The notes: generated by a model from the letters alone, not told the origin. Shown: positions 10,395-20,145, counted from the stretch's first letter. The stretch is DNA of 64,000 bases from DSYU01 sp963827605 (GCA_963827605.1 CAWHBK010000002.1:1402348-1466347); one strand, 5' to 3'. Made by a program: numbers and translations.

Positions 10395-10754
10395 ATGGAT
10401 ACGAAAATCCTGCTATCCGCCACCTGGGTAGTCGTCACGCTCATCTATCTGTATGACGATGTGCTGCGCATTTGCAGCGGCGACTTCGCAAAATCAATGG
10501 GCAACATGAATTTCAATCAGTTCGTTTGGTTGGGCATTGCCATCTTGATGCTTATTCCAATTTTGATGGTTTTCCTGACCCTGGTCTTGCCCCAACCGGT
10601 GAGCCGCTGGGCGAATATCATCGTAGCCGCCTTCTTCTTTCTGTTCAACTTGGTTGGTCTGCCCACCTATCCATCGCTATATGACAAATTCCTGCTCGCA
10701 GCCAGCCTGGTGTTCAATGGGATCACGATCTGGTATGCCTGGAAGTGGAGTTGA
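10395..10754 (+). CDS. DUF6326-like small membrane protein, second copy
   Basis: 119 residues, four hydrophobic segments. It has the same start pattern (KILLSATWVVVTLIYLYDDV) and end (ITIWYAWKWS) as the 8934 gene, so it is a diverged duplicate. It begins 8 bases after the dehydrogenase stop, continuing the same operon, and ends just before the leaderless promoter of LAL copy 2. Confidence 0.7.
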   Translation: MDTKILLSATWVVVTLIYLYDDVLRICSGDFAKSMGNMNFNQFVWLGIAILMLIPILMVFLTLVLPQPVSRWANIIVAAFFFLFNLVGLPTYPSLYDKFLLAASLVFNGITIWYAWKWS

Positions 10755-10758
10755 GACT

Positions 10759-10771
10759 TATAATTTACGCA
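10759..10771 (+). promoter_or_regulatory. Leaderless promoter -10 of LAL regulator 2
   Basis: TATAAT at 10759-10764. With its last base as -7, +1 is 10771, the A of the ATG. The spacing matches the promoters of copies 1 and 3. No ribosome binding site is visible upstream of the ATG. Confidence 0.6.
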
Positions 10772-13588
10772 TGCCTGCGCCTGTTTTGTCCACAAAACTA
10801 TATATCCCCCCGATACGGCCCAACGCAGTCTCCCGCCTCCGCTTGATCGAGCGGTTGAACGGGGGGCTGCGTGCCACGCATGGCGTGACCCTCATCTCCG
10901 CTCCCGCCGGTTTTGGGAAAACGTCGCTTATCAGCGAATGGCTGGCCAGCGAATGGATCAGAGCCTGCAACCTGCCGGCTGCCTGGCTATCGCTGGACGA
11001 AGGGGATAATGACCCCACCCGCTTTCTAACCTACCTGGTGGCGGCTTTTCAGACGCTGGCACAGAAAAACGGCGAGGCTCCCATTGGCGCTGGGGCTTTG
11101 GCGCTGCTCCAATCCTCGCAGCCACCCGCACCAGAGTCGATTTTGACAACTCTGATCAATGAACTCTCGTCCATTTCGGTCAATTTCATCCTGGTGCTGG
11201 ATGACTACCATGTGATCGATTCCCAGGCCGTCGATCAGGCTCTGACCTTCCTTGTCGAATACCAGCCCAGGTCGATGCACCTGGTGATCGCCACGCGCGA
11301 AGATCCGCCGCTGCCGCTGGCGCGCATGCGTGCCCGGGGCCAGCTGACCGAGCTGCGCGCCGTGGACCTGCGCTTCACCCCCACCGAAGCCGCCGAGTTC
11401 CTCAACCAGGTGATGGGCTTGTCCCTATCGGCGGAGGATATCGCCACGTTGGAAAGACGGACAGAAGGCTGGATCGCGGGTTGCAGCTGGTCGCGTTATC
11501 GATGCAGAACCGTCAGGATACCAGGAGCTTTATTCAGTCCTTCACCGGCAGTCATCGTTTTGTGCTGGACTATCTGGTCGAAGAGGTTTTGCGCAGGCAG
11601 CCGGAACATGTCCGCAGATTTCTTGCTGCAAACATCCATACTCGATCGGTTATGCGGCGCGCTGTGCAATGCATTGTGTTCCGCAGGAACACCGTGTTCC
11701 TACGGAACTGCGATCACCGACCGGGAAGATGGCAAAGCGATGTTGGAAACGCTGGAGCACGGCAATCTCTTCGTCATCCCGCTCGATGATCAGCGCCAGT
11801 GGTATCGCTATCATCACCTCTTCGCCGAAGTTTTGCAGACGTATTTGGACGAGGCGTATTCCGATCGGATCGCCCATGCTCCACCGGCGGGCGAGTGTCT
11901 GGTTCGAGCAGAATGATCTGCCGGCTGAGGCCATTCGCCATGCGCTGGCCGCAAGCGATTTTGAGCGAGCGGCAGACTTGATCGAACAGGTCTGGCTGGC
12001 GATGGATCTCAGTTACCAATCTGCCACGCTGGCTTGTCTGGGCAAAGGCACTGCCCGACGAGATCAGATCCGCGCCCGGCCGGTGCTGTGCGTTGGCTAT
12101 GCCTGGGCGCTGCTGGCCGTCGGTGAAATCGAGGTCAGCGAAACCCACTTGCGGGATGCTGAACGCTGGCTAGAACCAGGAGAAAACCCGGCAGAGCATT
12201 CATCCACCAGGATGGTCGTTGTGGACAAAGCCGAGTTTCGGGTACTGCCCGCCTCGATCGCTGCCGCCCGCGCCTATCGCGCCCTGGCATTGGACGATAT
12301 CCCGGCACGAAAATGTATGCGCGTCAAGCGCTGGCGCTTGTCCCAGATGATGAAAACATCCACCGCACGCAGGCGACAGCATTGCTGGGAATGGCTGAAT
12401 ATGCCGATGGTAATTTGCCTGCTGCCGAACAGCAATTCCTCAAGTTTCAGGCGATGATGTGGCAGGCCAATGACATCGCCAATGCCATCAGCATCACCTT
12501 TATCCTGGCAAACATCAAGCTGGTCCAGGGCCGTCTTCAGGAAGCCGTCAGCGCCTACCGGCAGTCACTGAAACTTGCCGCGAATCGGGGCATGTTGTCT
12601 TTTCTCGGTGCATCCGATCTGTACCGGGGCCTGAGTGAACTGCTCTGCGAGCAGGGCGATCTGGAAGGCGCGGCACAACAGTTGCTAACGGCCCAGCAGC
12701 TGGGAGAACGGAACGCGCTCACCGGCTGGCCGCACCGCTTATGTGTTGCGCAGGCGCGCATGAAGGAAGCCCAGGGCGATGCGGCGGGCGCGCTCGCATT
12801 GCTGGATGAGGCAGAACGCCAGCACGTCCGTAATCCCTTACCCGATCGTCCGATCGCGGCGTTGAAAGCCCGGGCGTGGGCCAGGCATGGAATGCTGACC
12901 GAAGCGCTGGTCATGGGTGCGCGAACAGAACCTTTCCCCAGACGACGATCTCAGCTACCTGCGCGAGTTCGAGCATCTCACCCTGGCCCGCGTGCTCATC
13001 GCCCGCTATAAAACCGGCCGGGCAGACGGCGATCTTCACGCGGCATTGGGTATGCTGGCGCGCTTGCTGCAAGCAGCCGAAGCCGGCGGGCGAACTGGGA
13101 GCGTGATCGAGATCTTGATCGCTGCAGTCGCTGGCTCACCAAGCGCAAGGTGACCAGCCGCAGGCGCTCGACGCGCTGGAACGTGCCCTGGCTCTGGCTG
13201 GACCGGAAGGTTATGTGCGCATCTTCGCGGATGAAGGCGAGGCAATGCGCGTTTTGATCGAAGCATTATCGCGCGACCAAAGACCCGTATTGAGCGGTTA
13301 TGCGGCCAGGCTGCTGGCTGCATTTCCTCAGCCGGGAACGGCTTCAAAACCTGGCTTGACCGAACCTGAGGGGCAACCGGCGAAGACCATGCTGCTTGAA
13401 CCTTTAAGCGAACGCGAGCTGGAAGTGCTCCGGCTGCTGCGCAGCGAACTCAGCGGCCCGGAAATTGCCCGAAGCTGATCGTGTCACTCAATACCTTGCG
13501 GAGCCATACCAAAAGCATTTTCACCAAGCTGGGGGTCAACAACCGGCGGGCGGCGGTCTGCCGCGGCGAGGAACTCCGTTTGATCTAG
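10771..13588 (+). pseudogene. LuxR family MalT-like (LAL) regulator, copy 2, multiply frameshifted
   Basis: Same architecture as copy 1: Walker A LISAPAGFGKTSL at ~41-53, LVLDDYHVID, TPR-like middle, LuxR HTH (LSERELEVLRLLRSELSGPEIAR). The reading frame changes at about 11481, 11625, 11870, 12300, 12915, 13121 and 13470. At 13121 one extra G explains the shift, and near 13470 one missing base does. Sequence on either side of every break still matches copies 1 and 3 well, so the damage is recent or artefactual. A terminator and the small-protein gene follow as in module 1. Confidence 0.8.
11678..11708. repeat. Palindromic element inside LAL copy 2
   Basis: Arms GTTCCGCAGGAACA (11678-11691) and TGTTCCTACGGAAC (11695-11708) pair at 13 of 14 positions across CCG. 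Each arm is itself a GTTCC-N3-GGAAC palindrome. It lies in the linker after the ATPase domain. A single arm, CTGTTCCGCAGGAACAG, occurs in copy 3 at 20129-20145; copy 1 lacks it. Confidence 0.75.
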
Positions 13589-13610
13589 CCGGTTCGATGT
13601 CACCATTTCA

Positions 13611-13654
13611 GCCCTGGCAGGCGATTATATCCACCTGCCGGGGCTTTTTGTTTT
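13611..13654 (+). terminator. Rho-independent terminator after LAL copy 2
   Basis: Stem GCCCTGGCAGG (13611-13621) and CCTGCCGGGGC (13634-13644), one mismatch, followed by TTTTTGTTTT. Homologous in sequence and position to the terminator after copy 1. Confidence 0.85.
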
Positions 13655-13663
13655 CCGACAGCA

Positions 13664-13721
13664 ATCACCACATCGATCACATCATGTGGGGATGACGTAT
13701 CACCACATGCGTTGCTATCCT
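13664..13721 (+). promoter_or_regulatory. Operator and promoter of small protein gene, module 2
   Basis: ATCACCACAT (13664-13673) and ATGTGGGGAT (13684-13693) form a 9-of-10 inverted repeat. Two positions differ from module 1 in both arms in a way that keeps the pairing (CAYAT with ATKTG). ATGACG (13692-13697) and TATCCT (13716-13721) keep the same spacing as in module 1, 52 bases from dyad start to -10. Confidence 0.6.
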
Positions 13722-13762
13722 ATGCACAGATCGACAACCGAACGAATAGGAAGCACAAAAGG

Positions 13763-14020
13763 ATGCCCACACCCACTCCGGTTTATCAATATTACGAAAT
13801 ACGCCTCAAGGGACACCTGGATGCCCGGTGGGCCGAATGGTTTGATGGACTGACGATCACGCTGGAGGAGAACGGCAGCACCCTCCTGAGCGGCCCGCTG
13901 GCTGATCAGGCCGCCCTGCATGGCATCCTCAAAAAAGTGCGCGATTTGGGCCTTACCCTGCTCTCCGTTAATTCCGCTGATCGAGACACCGAAACAAATC
14001 GCAAGGTGAAACCTGCATAA
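13763..14020 (+). CDS. Uncharacterised small protein, module 2 copy
   Basis: 85 residues. The central ~60 residues (EIRLKGHLDARWAEWFDGL, ENGSTLLSGPLADQAALHG, KKVRDLGLTLLSV) are nearly the same as in the 8504 and 22281 proteins, while the N- and C-termini differ. Start ATG at 13763 follows AGGAAGCACAAAAGG. Soluble, no known family. Confidence 0.8.
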   Translation: MPTPTPVYQYYEIRLKGHLDARWAEWFDGLTITLEENGSTLLSGPLADQAALHGILKKVRDLGLTLLSVNSADRDTETNRKVKPA

Positions 14021-14165
14021 ATACGAAGGCGAAGCCATCTCGTTCCCAGGATGCGATTCGTTTAGGAGGTTCGCCAGACATAAATCCTCAACCCATTTTG
14101 ACTCGTATCAAGCAGTCTAAATCAAAACAATTCATTCGGATGATTTCAAAAAAAAGGAGAAAAAC

Positions 14166-14864
14166 ATGAAAACCTTACAGAAAGTTGGCGGGATTGCAGC
14201 CCTGATCTGCGCCGGAACCTTCATCCTGGCAATGGGCCTGGTGGCCACCCTCCTGACCCCGATGCTCGACAGCTCTTTGCCTTATGACCAGTTCATGGCG
14301 TTCTACATCCCCCATCAGTCGCTCGTTTTTGTGTGGCATTTCAACATGTATCTGGTGAACGGTACATTCCTGGCGCTCCTGGTTCTGGCGCTTTATCAAC
14401 AGCTCAAAACCAGCGCGCCAGCTCTGTCTCTGGCGGCCGCCTGCTTTGGACTGTTCTGGACGGGGATGGTCTTTGCCAGCGGCTTCATCTCCCTCTACGG
14501 CTGGCAAACCATCGACAGGCTCTCATCCACGGATCCATCACAGGCCGAAACGCTCCGGCTGGTGGTATACACCATTTCCACCGGCATCGATACCTCCGAC
14601 CGCTTCCTGGGCTGTCTGTGGGTGCTGCTCACCTGTTGGGCCGCCCTGCGCACCCGGCAACTGACCAGGCCGTTGAATACCCTGGGGCTGGTCATCGGAA
14701 TTGCGGGCATCGTCAGTTCGATTTCCCCGGCGCTCACCGAGCTGGGAATCGCCTTTGGGGTGGGGGTCATCGTATGGTGGGTTTGGCTGGGGGTTGTGCT
14801 GCTGCGCGGCAAGGCGAACGAGGCAGCGGATAACCAGCTTGGCGTAACCGTTACAGCGAGCTAG
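14166..14864 (+). CDS. Six-helix membrane protein, DUF4386-like
   Basis: 232 residues, six or seven hydrophobic segments; N-terminus MKTLQKVGGIAALICAGTF typical of DUF4386-type proteins. Strong AAAGGAG before the ATG. It lies 12 bases before the SDR-like gene and forms an operon with it and the following dehydrogenase. Similar membrane proteins occupy the same place in module 3. Function unknown. Confidence 0.7.
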   Translation: MKTLQKVGGIAALICAGTFILAMGLVATLLTPMLDSSLPYDQFMAFYIPHQSLVFVWHFNMYLVNGTFLALLVLALYQQLKTSAPALSLAAACFGLFWTGMVFASGFISLYGWQTIDRLSSTDPSQAETLRLVVYTISTGIDTSDRFLGCLWVLLTCWAALRTRQLTRPLNTLGLVIGIAGIVSSISPALTELGIAFGVGVIVWWVWLGVVLLRGKANEAADNQLGVTVTAS

Positions 14865-14876
14865 AGGAGGAGAAAT

Positions 14877-15566
14877 ATGAAGGTTTGCATCATTGGCGCC
14901 TCTGGAAAGCTCGGAAAGTACATGGTTCAGCACGCTCTGGGACGGGGTTATGAGGTGGTTGGGGTGTGCCGCGAGCGCAGCGTGAGCAAGCTGGATGCGC
15001 TCAAAGGGCGTATCACCATCGTGGCGGGCATGACCAATGACCGCGCAGGGATCCGGCGGGCAGTCGCGGGGTGTGAGGGCGTACTCACTGTGCTGGTCCC
15101 GTGGGGCGCTCAGCACTACGCCTCTGGGACTGCCCAGGCGGTACTCGATTTCGCCGAACCAGGCGCGCGCCTCATCTTCTCTTGCGGCTGGCACATCACA
15201 CTCGACGGGCAAGATGTTTACTCGCGAACCTTCAAAACTGAGGAAAAGCTCGCCGGCTGGTTCGGAAGACTGACCCGTGTCATCGACATCGACGACCAGG
15301 TGGAAGCATGCCGGCGAGTGTTCGCCAGTAACACGCGCTGGACGGTTGTGCGGGGCAGCGACCTGGAAGAAGGCGAGAGCCAGGGACTGCCCGTTTGGAG
15401 CCGCCACGTTGGCGACCCGGTTCTCGCCAGCAACATCACGCGCCGCGTGGATTACGCCCTGTTCATGGTGGATGCGCTAACCAATGACGCGCTCATCCAC
15501 GAAGCCCCGGCGATTGTCGGCTGCTCCACGCCTTCGGCGCTGGCCTATACGACTACACACAAATGA
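14877..15566 (+). CDS. NAD(P)-binding atypical SDR, NmrA-like
   Basis: 229 residues with the Rossmann motif GASGKLGKY at residues 7-15, characteristic of NmrA/atypical short-chain dehydrogenases. No clear YxxxK active site at the usual place, so it may be a redox sensor or a reductase of unknown substrate. Ribosome site GAGGAGAAAT. It is 14 bases upstream of the second MDR dehydrogenase. Confidence 0.75.
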   Translation: MKVCIIGASGKLGKYMVQHALGRGYEVVGVCRERSVSKLDALKGRITIVAGMTNDRAGIRRAVAGCEGVLTVLVPWGAQHYASGTAQAVLDFAEPGARLIFSCGWHITLDGQDVYSRTFKTEEKLAGWFGRLTRVIDIDDQVEACRRVFASNTRWTVVRGSDLEEGESQGLPVWSRHVGDPVLASNITRRVDYALFMVDALTNDALIHEAPAIVGCSTPSALAYTTTHK

Positions 15567-15580
15567 AATAGGAGAAAAAA

Positions 15581-16615
15581 ATGAAAGCCATTGTATACAG
15601 AGAATACGGATCGCCAGACGTTCTTCATCTCGAAGAGATCGCGAAACCTGCGCCGAAGGCCAACGAGGTTCTGATCCGAAACCATGCAACCACCGTCAAC
15701 TTCGGCGATTTGATGGCGCGTAACTACCGGGCCATTTCTCCCCGCCAGTTCAATATGCTGTTCCTATTCTGGCTGCTGGCGAAGATCTCTTTTGGCATCA
15801 ACCGGCCCAAAAATCCGATCCTGGGCAGTGAGTTTTCCGGGGAAGTGGAAGCGGTCGGCAGCGCGGTGACGCGTTTCAAGCCAGGCGACCCGGTCTTTGG
15901 TTATCTCGGTGAAACCATGGGAGCATATGCGGAATATTTCTGCGTGCCTGAAAATGGGGTGATGGCCATCAAACCGGCCAATATGACCTACGAGGAAGCC
16001 GCGGTGGTTCCCTATGGGGCGATCATGGCGTTACATTTGCTGCGGAAGGTCAATCTCCAGCCGGGACAAAAAGTGCTGATCAACGGCGCTTCCGGCGGGA
16101 TTGGGTCAGCCGCGGTGCAGATTGCGAAGCATTTTGGCGCAGAAGTAACCGGGGTCTGCGGCACCCCGCGCCTGGAATTTGTGAAATCCCTGGGTGCAGA
16201 TCATGTCATTGATTACACCGTAGAAGACTTTACCCAAAATGGTGAAACCTATGACCTGATCTTTGATATCCTGGGTAAAAGCTCCTTTACACGTGTTAAA
16301 AACTCGCTAAAACCAAACGGCATCCTTCTTTACGCCAGTTTCAAGATGAAACAGCTTGTGCAAATGCTGTGGACTTCCAGATCGGGCAGCGGCAAGCGGG
16401 TGATTTGCTCGATTTCGCCCGGAAGCCTGGAGGATCTCAACTCCGTCAAGGAGCTGATGGAAGCCGGGAAGATCAAAGCGATCATTGACCGGTGTTACCC
16501 GATGGAACAGGCTGCTCAGGCGCACCGTTATGTAGAAGAAGGACGCAAGCATGGAAATGTTGTAATAACGCTGGACCCCAATAGAAAAACTCCGATACTC
16601 CATTCAACCATTTAA
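15581..16615 (+). CDS. NAD(P)-dependent medium-chain dehydrogenase, second copy
   Basis: 344 residues, paralog of the 9401 gene: MKAIVYREYGSPDVLHLEEI at the start, nucleotide motif INGASGGIGSAAVQIAK in the middle, and a similar C-terminal segment (IDRCYPMEQAAQAHRY). Zinc-cysteine cluster absent. GGAG lies upstream of the ATG. Probably the last gene of the module 2 operon; a palindromic promoter follows at 16635. Confidence 0.85.
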   Translation: MKAIVYREYGSPDVLHLEEIAKPAPKANEVLIRNHATTVNFGDLMARNYRAISPRQFNMLFLFWLLAKISFGINRPKNPILGSEFSGEVEAVGSAVTRFKPGDPVFGYLGETMGAYAEYFCVPENGVMAIKPANMTYEEAAVVPYGAIMALHLLRKVNLQPGQKVLINGASGGIGSAAVQIAKHFGAEVTGVCGTPRLEFVKSLGADHVIDYTVEDFTQNGETYDLIFDILGKSSFTRVKNSLKPNGILLYASFKMKQLVQMLWTSRSGSGKRVICSISPGSLEDLNSVKELMEAGKIKAIIDRCYPMEQAAQAHRYVEEGRKHGNVVITLDPNRKTPILHSTI

Positions 16616-16634
16616 GCTAACACTCCAATCCACA

Positions 16635-16673
16635 CCAAAGTGTCTGTCGGTGACACTTTGGCACAGGTATAGT
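16635..16673 (+). promoter_or_regulatory. Palindromic operator and promoter before a lipoprotein gene
   Basis: Perfect inverted repeat CCAAAGTGTC (16635-16644) / GACACTTTGG (16652-16661) with a 7-base spacer, followed by a -10 TATAGT at 16668-16673. The left half AAAGTGTC recurs 32 bases before the -10 of the module 3 small gene (31 here), so the two promoters probably share a regulator. Confidence 0.6.
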
Positions 16674-16740
16674 ACCTATACACCAGGCAAGTCGTACAGA
16701 CCGTTATCACTTGCCACTACGACAACAGAAAAAGGGAAAA

Positions 16741-17364
16741 ATGAAAAGAATCATTCCATTCATAATCATATTGGTGGCACTGACAGCCTGCACAGCGTTC
16801 CAGGTCCAGACACTTGAACCTACTGGGACGGACATATCTCAGGTGAATATGCCAAATCCTGCCTCGGTCAATTGTACGCAGCAAGGGAACAAACTCGAAA
16901 TTCACACGGCTGCCGATGGTAGCCAATCCGGAGTATGTGTATTTCCAGATGGCAGCACGTGTGACGAATGGGCCTATTTCCGGGGAGAGTGCGGCCCCGC
17001 TGCACAAGAAAGCCCAACACCTACCAGGGCCGTTGTACCAACCCAAAAAGCAAATGGTGATGTCACCGAAGAACAAGCTTCAGGCGGTGACATGCCACCA
17101 AGCGCCACAGAAGAAATATCCAACTGGTGGGGCGTCATCAAGCGCACGCCTCCCGGTGCACAGTTTGATGACTACTTCGAACGGCAGGATTTAGGGCAAG
17201 AAATTTTCTATGGTATTGATTCAATGGACCCGGCGGTAAAGTCCCAGATCATGGCGCTGCGCGATAGCGGCAAGATTGTGCATCTTTATGGCACATTATT
17301 GAGCAATTTGCCTGACTACAACGGCTCGCAGATCCAGGTGGATCGCGTAACGGTTGAAGAGTAA
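16741..17364 (+). CDS. DUF333-containing lipoprotein
   Basis: 207 residues. Lipobox LTAC near residues 14-17 marks a lipoprotein. Residues ~38-80 (NPASVNCTQQGN, VCVFPDGSTCDEWAYF) are a DUF333 domain with conserved cysteines, a family often labelled putative hemolysin. A Pro/Thr-rich linker precedes a C-terminal domain that I do not recognise. Start taken at 16741, preceded by AAAGGGAAAA. It may be controlled by the palindrome 80 bases upstream. Confidence 0.75.
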   Translation: MKRIIPFIIILVALTACTAFQVQTLEPTGTDISQVNMPNPASVNCTQQGNKLEIHTAADGSQSGVCVFPDGSTCDEWAYFRGECGPAAQESPTPTRAVVPTQKANGDVTEEQASGGDMPPSATEEISNWWGVIKRTPPGAQFDDYFERQDLGQEIFYGIDSMDPAVKSQIMALRDSGKIVHLYGTLLSNLPDYNGSQIQVDRVTVEE

Positions 17365-17388
17365 CGATTGGAGAGCTATTCAATTCTT

Positions 17389-18075
17389 ATGAAGGACCCT
17401 ATGGAAAAGGAACTCATCGCAATTTTTACCAAAACAATGCATGCCCATTTCCCGATAAAAGCCAGCATCACCAAAGAGGTTTATTTGAATCGATTCAAAG
17501 CAATTTTAGCAAGAGAAATAATGGATGCCCCTGCGTTGGATATCGACCATGGGAATTTGGCGACCTATATCAAGCTAAGTGCTTTGATCATGGCAATGGT
17601 GAAACTGTACCAGGAACTCGGCTTGCGTGAATACGAGATTGGCGAATCCATCTATCGAACAGCAGATGAATATTACCGCCTGTCCCCCATTCGAAAATGG
17701 ATTCAAAATAAATTGTTTTTTTCGAGGCTGAACAAAAGACAAATTCTCAAAAGACAGGAAATGTCAGATCAACTTGAAAAAGGAATAAATGGATTTAAGA
17801 TCCAATATATTGAGGGAACGAATTAAAATGAATTTGGAGTAAATTATTTGAAGTGCGGAATTTGCGACTATTTCAAAAGAAAGAACATGTTCGAATTTGT
17901 GAAGTATTGCTGCCTGGTGGACTATGTCATTATGAAGAATATTGGCATAGCGTTTTCGAGAACAACCACGCTTGGGAACGGTGGTGAAAAATGTGATTTC
18001 AGATTCGCGAAGGAAGGAAAAATTGAGGAAGGCTGGCCGCCAACCAACCTGAAAGAATTTAACCGAAATGGGTAG
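17389..18075 (+). pseudogene. L-2-amino-thiazoline-4-carboxylic acid hydrolase family protein interrupted by one in-frame stop
   Basis: The N-terminal part (17389-17826) ends IQYIEGTN-stop. Immediately after, in the same frame, NEFGVNYLKCGICDYF and CDFRFAKEG give the C-terminal half typical of the ATC hydrolase family (including its conserved cysteines). Together they make ~228 residues, about the family length. The only defect is TAA at 17824-17826, which could be an AAA codon changed by one base. GC content drops here relative to the flanks, which suggests acquisition. Confidence 0.6.
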
Positions 18076-18120
18076 ACGCAAACGATAAAGCTTTTCCAAA
18101 ATTTTTCAAGGAAATGGGCC

Positions 18121-18543
18121 ATGCATCTTTTTGTCAAACTTCTCGTAACGATTGGCAGCACAATCTCGGTTGGCTTTGGTATCTGGCACTTCTTTGTTCC
18201 CAAAGCATGGAACTGGTATTCCTACATGGATGCCAGGGCGACCGAGTTGATCGTCGCTGTTCGGGCGATTAATGTGTTCTTTTCGTTGTCCCTGGTATTG
18301 TTTGGAATATTGAATATGCTATTTATCTATGGAGGCAAGGCAAATCGCTATTCAACCATTGTCATGCTCGCGGCAACAAGTCTATTGTGGCTGGCGAGGG
18401 TATTCCTTCAGGTTATCTACCCACAAGGTTCGCTATATCCTGGGCTACAGTATGGGATGTTGGCGGCATTTATATTTGTTTCGTTGTGTTATGTGATTTC
18501 ACTGATGGTTACATTATTCAAAATACCGATGAAAAACATTTAA
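18121..18543 (+). CDS. Small four-helix membrane protein
   Basis: 140 residues with four hydrophobic helices (~6-22, 44-66, 77-95, 107-131). I do not recognise the family. It lies in the same AT-richer patch as the hydrolase and the methyltransferase (18562) and is 18 bases upstream of the latter, so they are probably co-transcribed. Confidence 0.6.
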   Translation: MHLFVKLLVTIGSTISVGFGIWHFFVPKAWNWYSYMDARATELIVAVRAINVFFSLSLVLFGILNMLFIYGGKANRYSTIVMLAATSLLWLARVFLQVIYPQGSLYPGLQYGMLAAFIFVSLCYVISLMVTLFKIPMKNI

Positions 18544-18561
18544 GATCAAGGAAAGAGAGCC

Positions 18562-19131
18562 GTGGATCCAAAAATTATCGTAATCATTGCTATCTCCTAT
18601 TTATACGGGTTCTTTGAAGTTTTTATGAATCTCAGGCAAAGACGGAACGGCAATGTAAAAACTTCAAGGGATAAAGGAAGTTTATGGTTGTTGTATGGTC
18701 TCATTACCGTTGGCTATGCTCTGTCCTTTGCGATCGGGGCAACAAAAATTGGCAGGATCTATCCCTGGAATACTTTTTTTGCCACCGGCATGGCCTTGTT
18801 TGCTATCGGATTCATGATTCGAATTTATTCCATCCTGACCCTGAAACAATACTTTACGTATTCCGTGGCAAAAGTGGAGAACCATATAATTATCGCAACT
18901 GGCCTGTACAAATTCATCCGGCACCCAGGGTATCTTGGGCAGCTCATTATTTTCATTGGAATTTCAACTTCAATATCCAATTGGTTATCCATGCTATTGA
19001 TGATGATCCCTGTCACGCTTGGATACCTCTACCGGATCAAAGTAGAGGAAAAATTTATGACGGAACAGCTTGGCGAAGATTATAAGAATTATCAAGAACG
19101 GACAAAGAAAATCATCCCCATTCTCTATTAA
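18562..19131 (+). CDS. Isoprenylcysteine carboxyl methyltransferase-like membrane protein
   Basis: 189 residues, GTG start after GGAAAGAGAGCC. It has multiple membrane helices and the family motifs GLYKFIRHPGYLG (SAM-binding region) and the C-terminal RIKVEEKFMTEQLGEDYKNY followed by R. It belongs to the ICMT/PEMT methyltransferase superfamily; bacterial members are of unknown substrate. Confidence 0.8.
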   Translation: MDPKIIVIIAISYLYGFFEVFMNLRQRRNGNVKTSRDKGSLWLLYGLITVGYALSFAIGATKIGRIYPWNTFFATGMALFAIGFMIRIYSILTLKQYFTYSVAKVENHIIIATGLYKFIRHPGYLGQLIIFIGISTSISNWLSMLLMMIPVTLGYLYRIKVEEKFMTEQLGEDYKNYQERTKKIIPILY

Positions 19132-19189
19132 TTTGCGTTGGGCCTGAACAAAAACGCCCCCGAAAAATTGAATTGTAGGGGATGCGCTG

Positions 19190-19202
19190 TATACTTGATT
19201 TA
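19190..19202 (+). promoter_or_regulatory. Leaderless promoter -10 of LAL regulator 3
   Basis: TATACT at 19190-19195 with a possible -35 TTGAAT at 19168-19173 (16-base spacer). With the last -10 base as -7, +1 falls on 19202, the A of the start ATG, as for copies 1 and 2. Confidence 0.6.
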
Positions 19203-19394
19203 TGCCCATTCCGATCCTGGCCACGAAACTGTACATCCCACCGCCTCGGACCGGCGTTGTCCTGCGCGCAGCGCCTGATCGAGCGGCTGAACGAGGGATT
19301 GGCGAAGGGCCGCAAATTGACGCTCATCTCCGCTCCCGCCGGCTTTGGCAAGACCACGTTGGTTAGTGAGTGGATCGCCGATTGCGGGCGACAA

Positions 19395-19412
19395 CGCGAA
19401 CCACGGTTCGCG
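19395..19412. repeat. Short palindrome in LAL copy 3
   Basis: CGCGAACC-AC-GGTTCGCG, perfect arms. It is at the site equivalent to the nested palindrome in copy 1, and one of this copy's frameshifts falls close to it. Confidence 0.7.
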
Positions 19413-20128
19413 CCGCATGGCTATCACTGGATGAAGGGGATAACGACCCCATCCGCTTTCTGGCTTACCTCATCGCTGCGTTGCAGACGCTGTCTTCAAA
19501 AACCGGTGGCGCGAATATTGGAGTGGGAGCGTTGGCTATGCTCCAATCTCCTCAGCCTCCGCCCATCGAAACAATCCTGATAGCGCTGGTCAATGAAATT
19601 GTCTCCATCCAGGACAATTTCATTCTTGTCCTCGATGACTATCACATGATTGATGCCAAATCAATTGACGATACCCTCACTTTTCTGGTCGAGCACGCGC
19701 CGCCCCAGATGCACCTGGTGATCGCCACGCGGGAAGATCCCCATTTACCCCTGGCTCGATTACGCGCCCGGGGTCAGTTGACCGAGCTGCGCGCTGACGA
19801 TCTACGTTTTACCTCCTCCGAAGCCGCTGAATTTCTCAATCAAATCATGGGCTTATCCCTTTCGCTGGAAGACATCGCTGCTTTAGAGGCCCGCACCGAA
19901 GGCTGGATTGCCGGTCTGCAATTGGCCGCCCTTGCTTTGCAAGGGACAGTCTCTATGCAGGGAAATCCGGACGCCGCCAGTTTCATCAAATCATTTACCG
20001 GCAGTCACCGCTTTGTGTTGGATTATCTTCTGGAAGAGGTTTTACATCGCCAGCCCGACTGAAATTCAGACTTTCTTATTGCGCACATCGATTCTCGAGC
20101 GTTTGTGCGGCCCCCTTTGTGACGCCGT

Positions 20129-20145
20129 CTGTTCCGCAGGAACAG
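20129..20145. repeat. GTTCC-type palindrome in LAL copy 3
   Basis: CTGTTCC-GCA-GGAACAG, perfect 7-base arms, at the linker position where copy 2 has a doubled form (11678-11708). Confidence 0.7.

Noticed and set aside
17824..17826. Programmed stop-codon recoding in the hydrolase gene
   Set aside because: TAA is not the codon for selenocysteine or pyrrolysine, and no recoding structure is evident.
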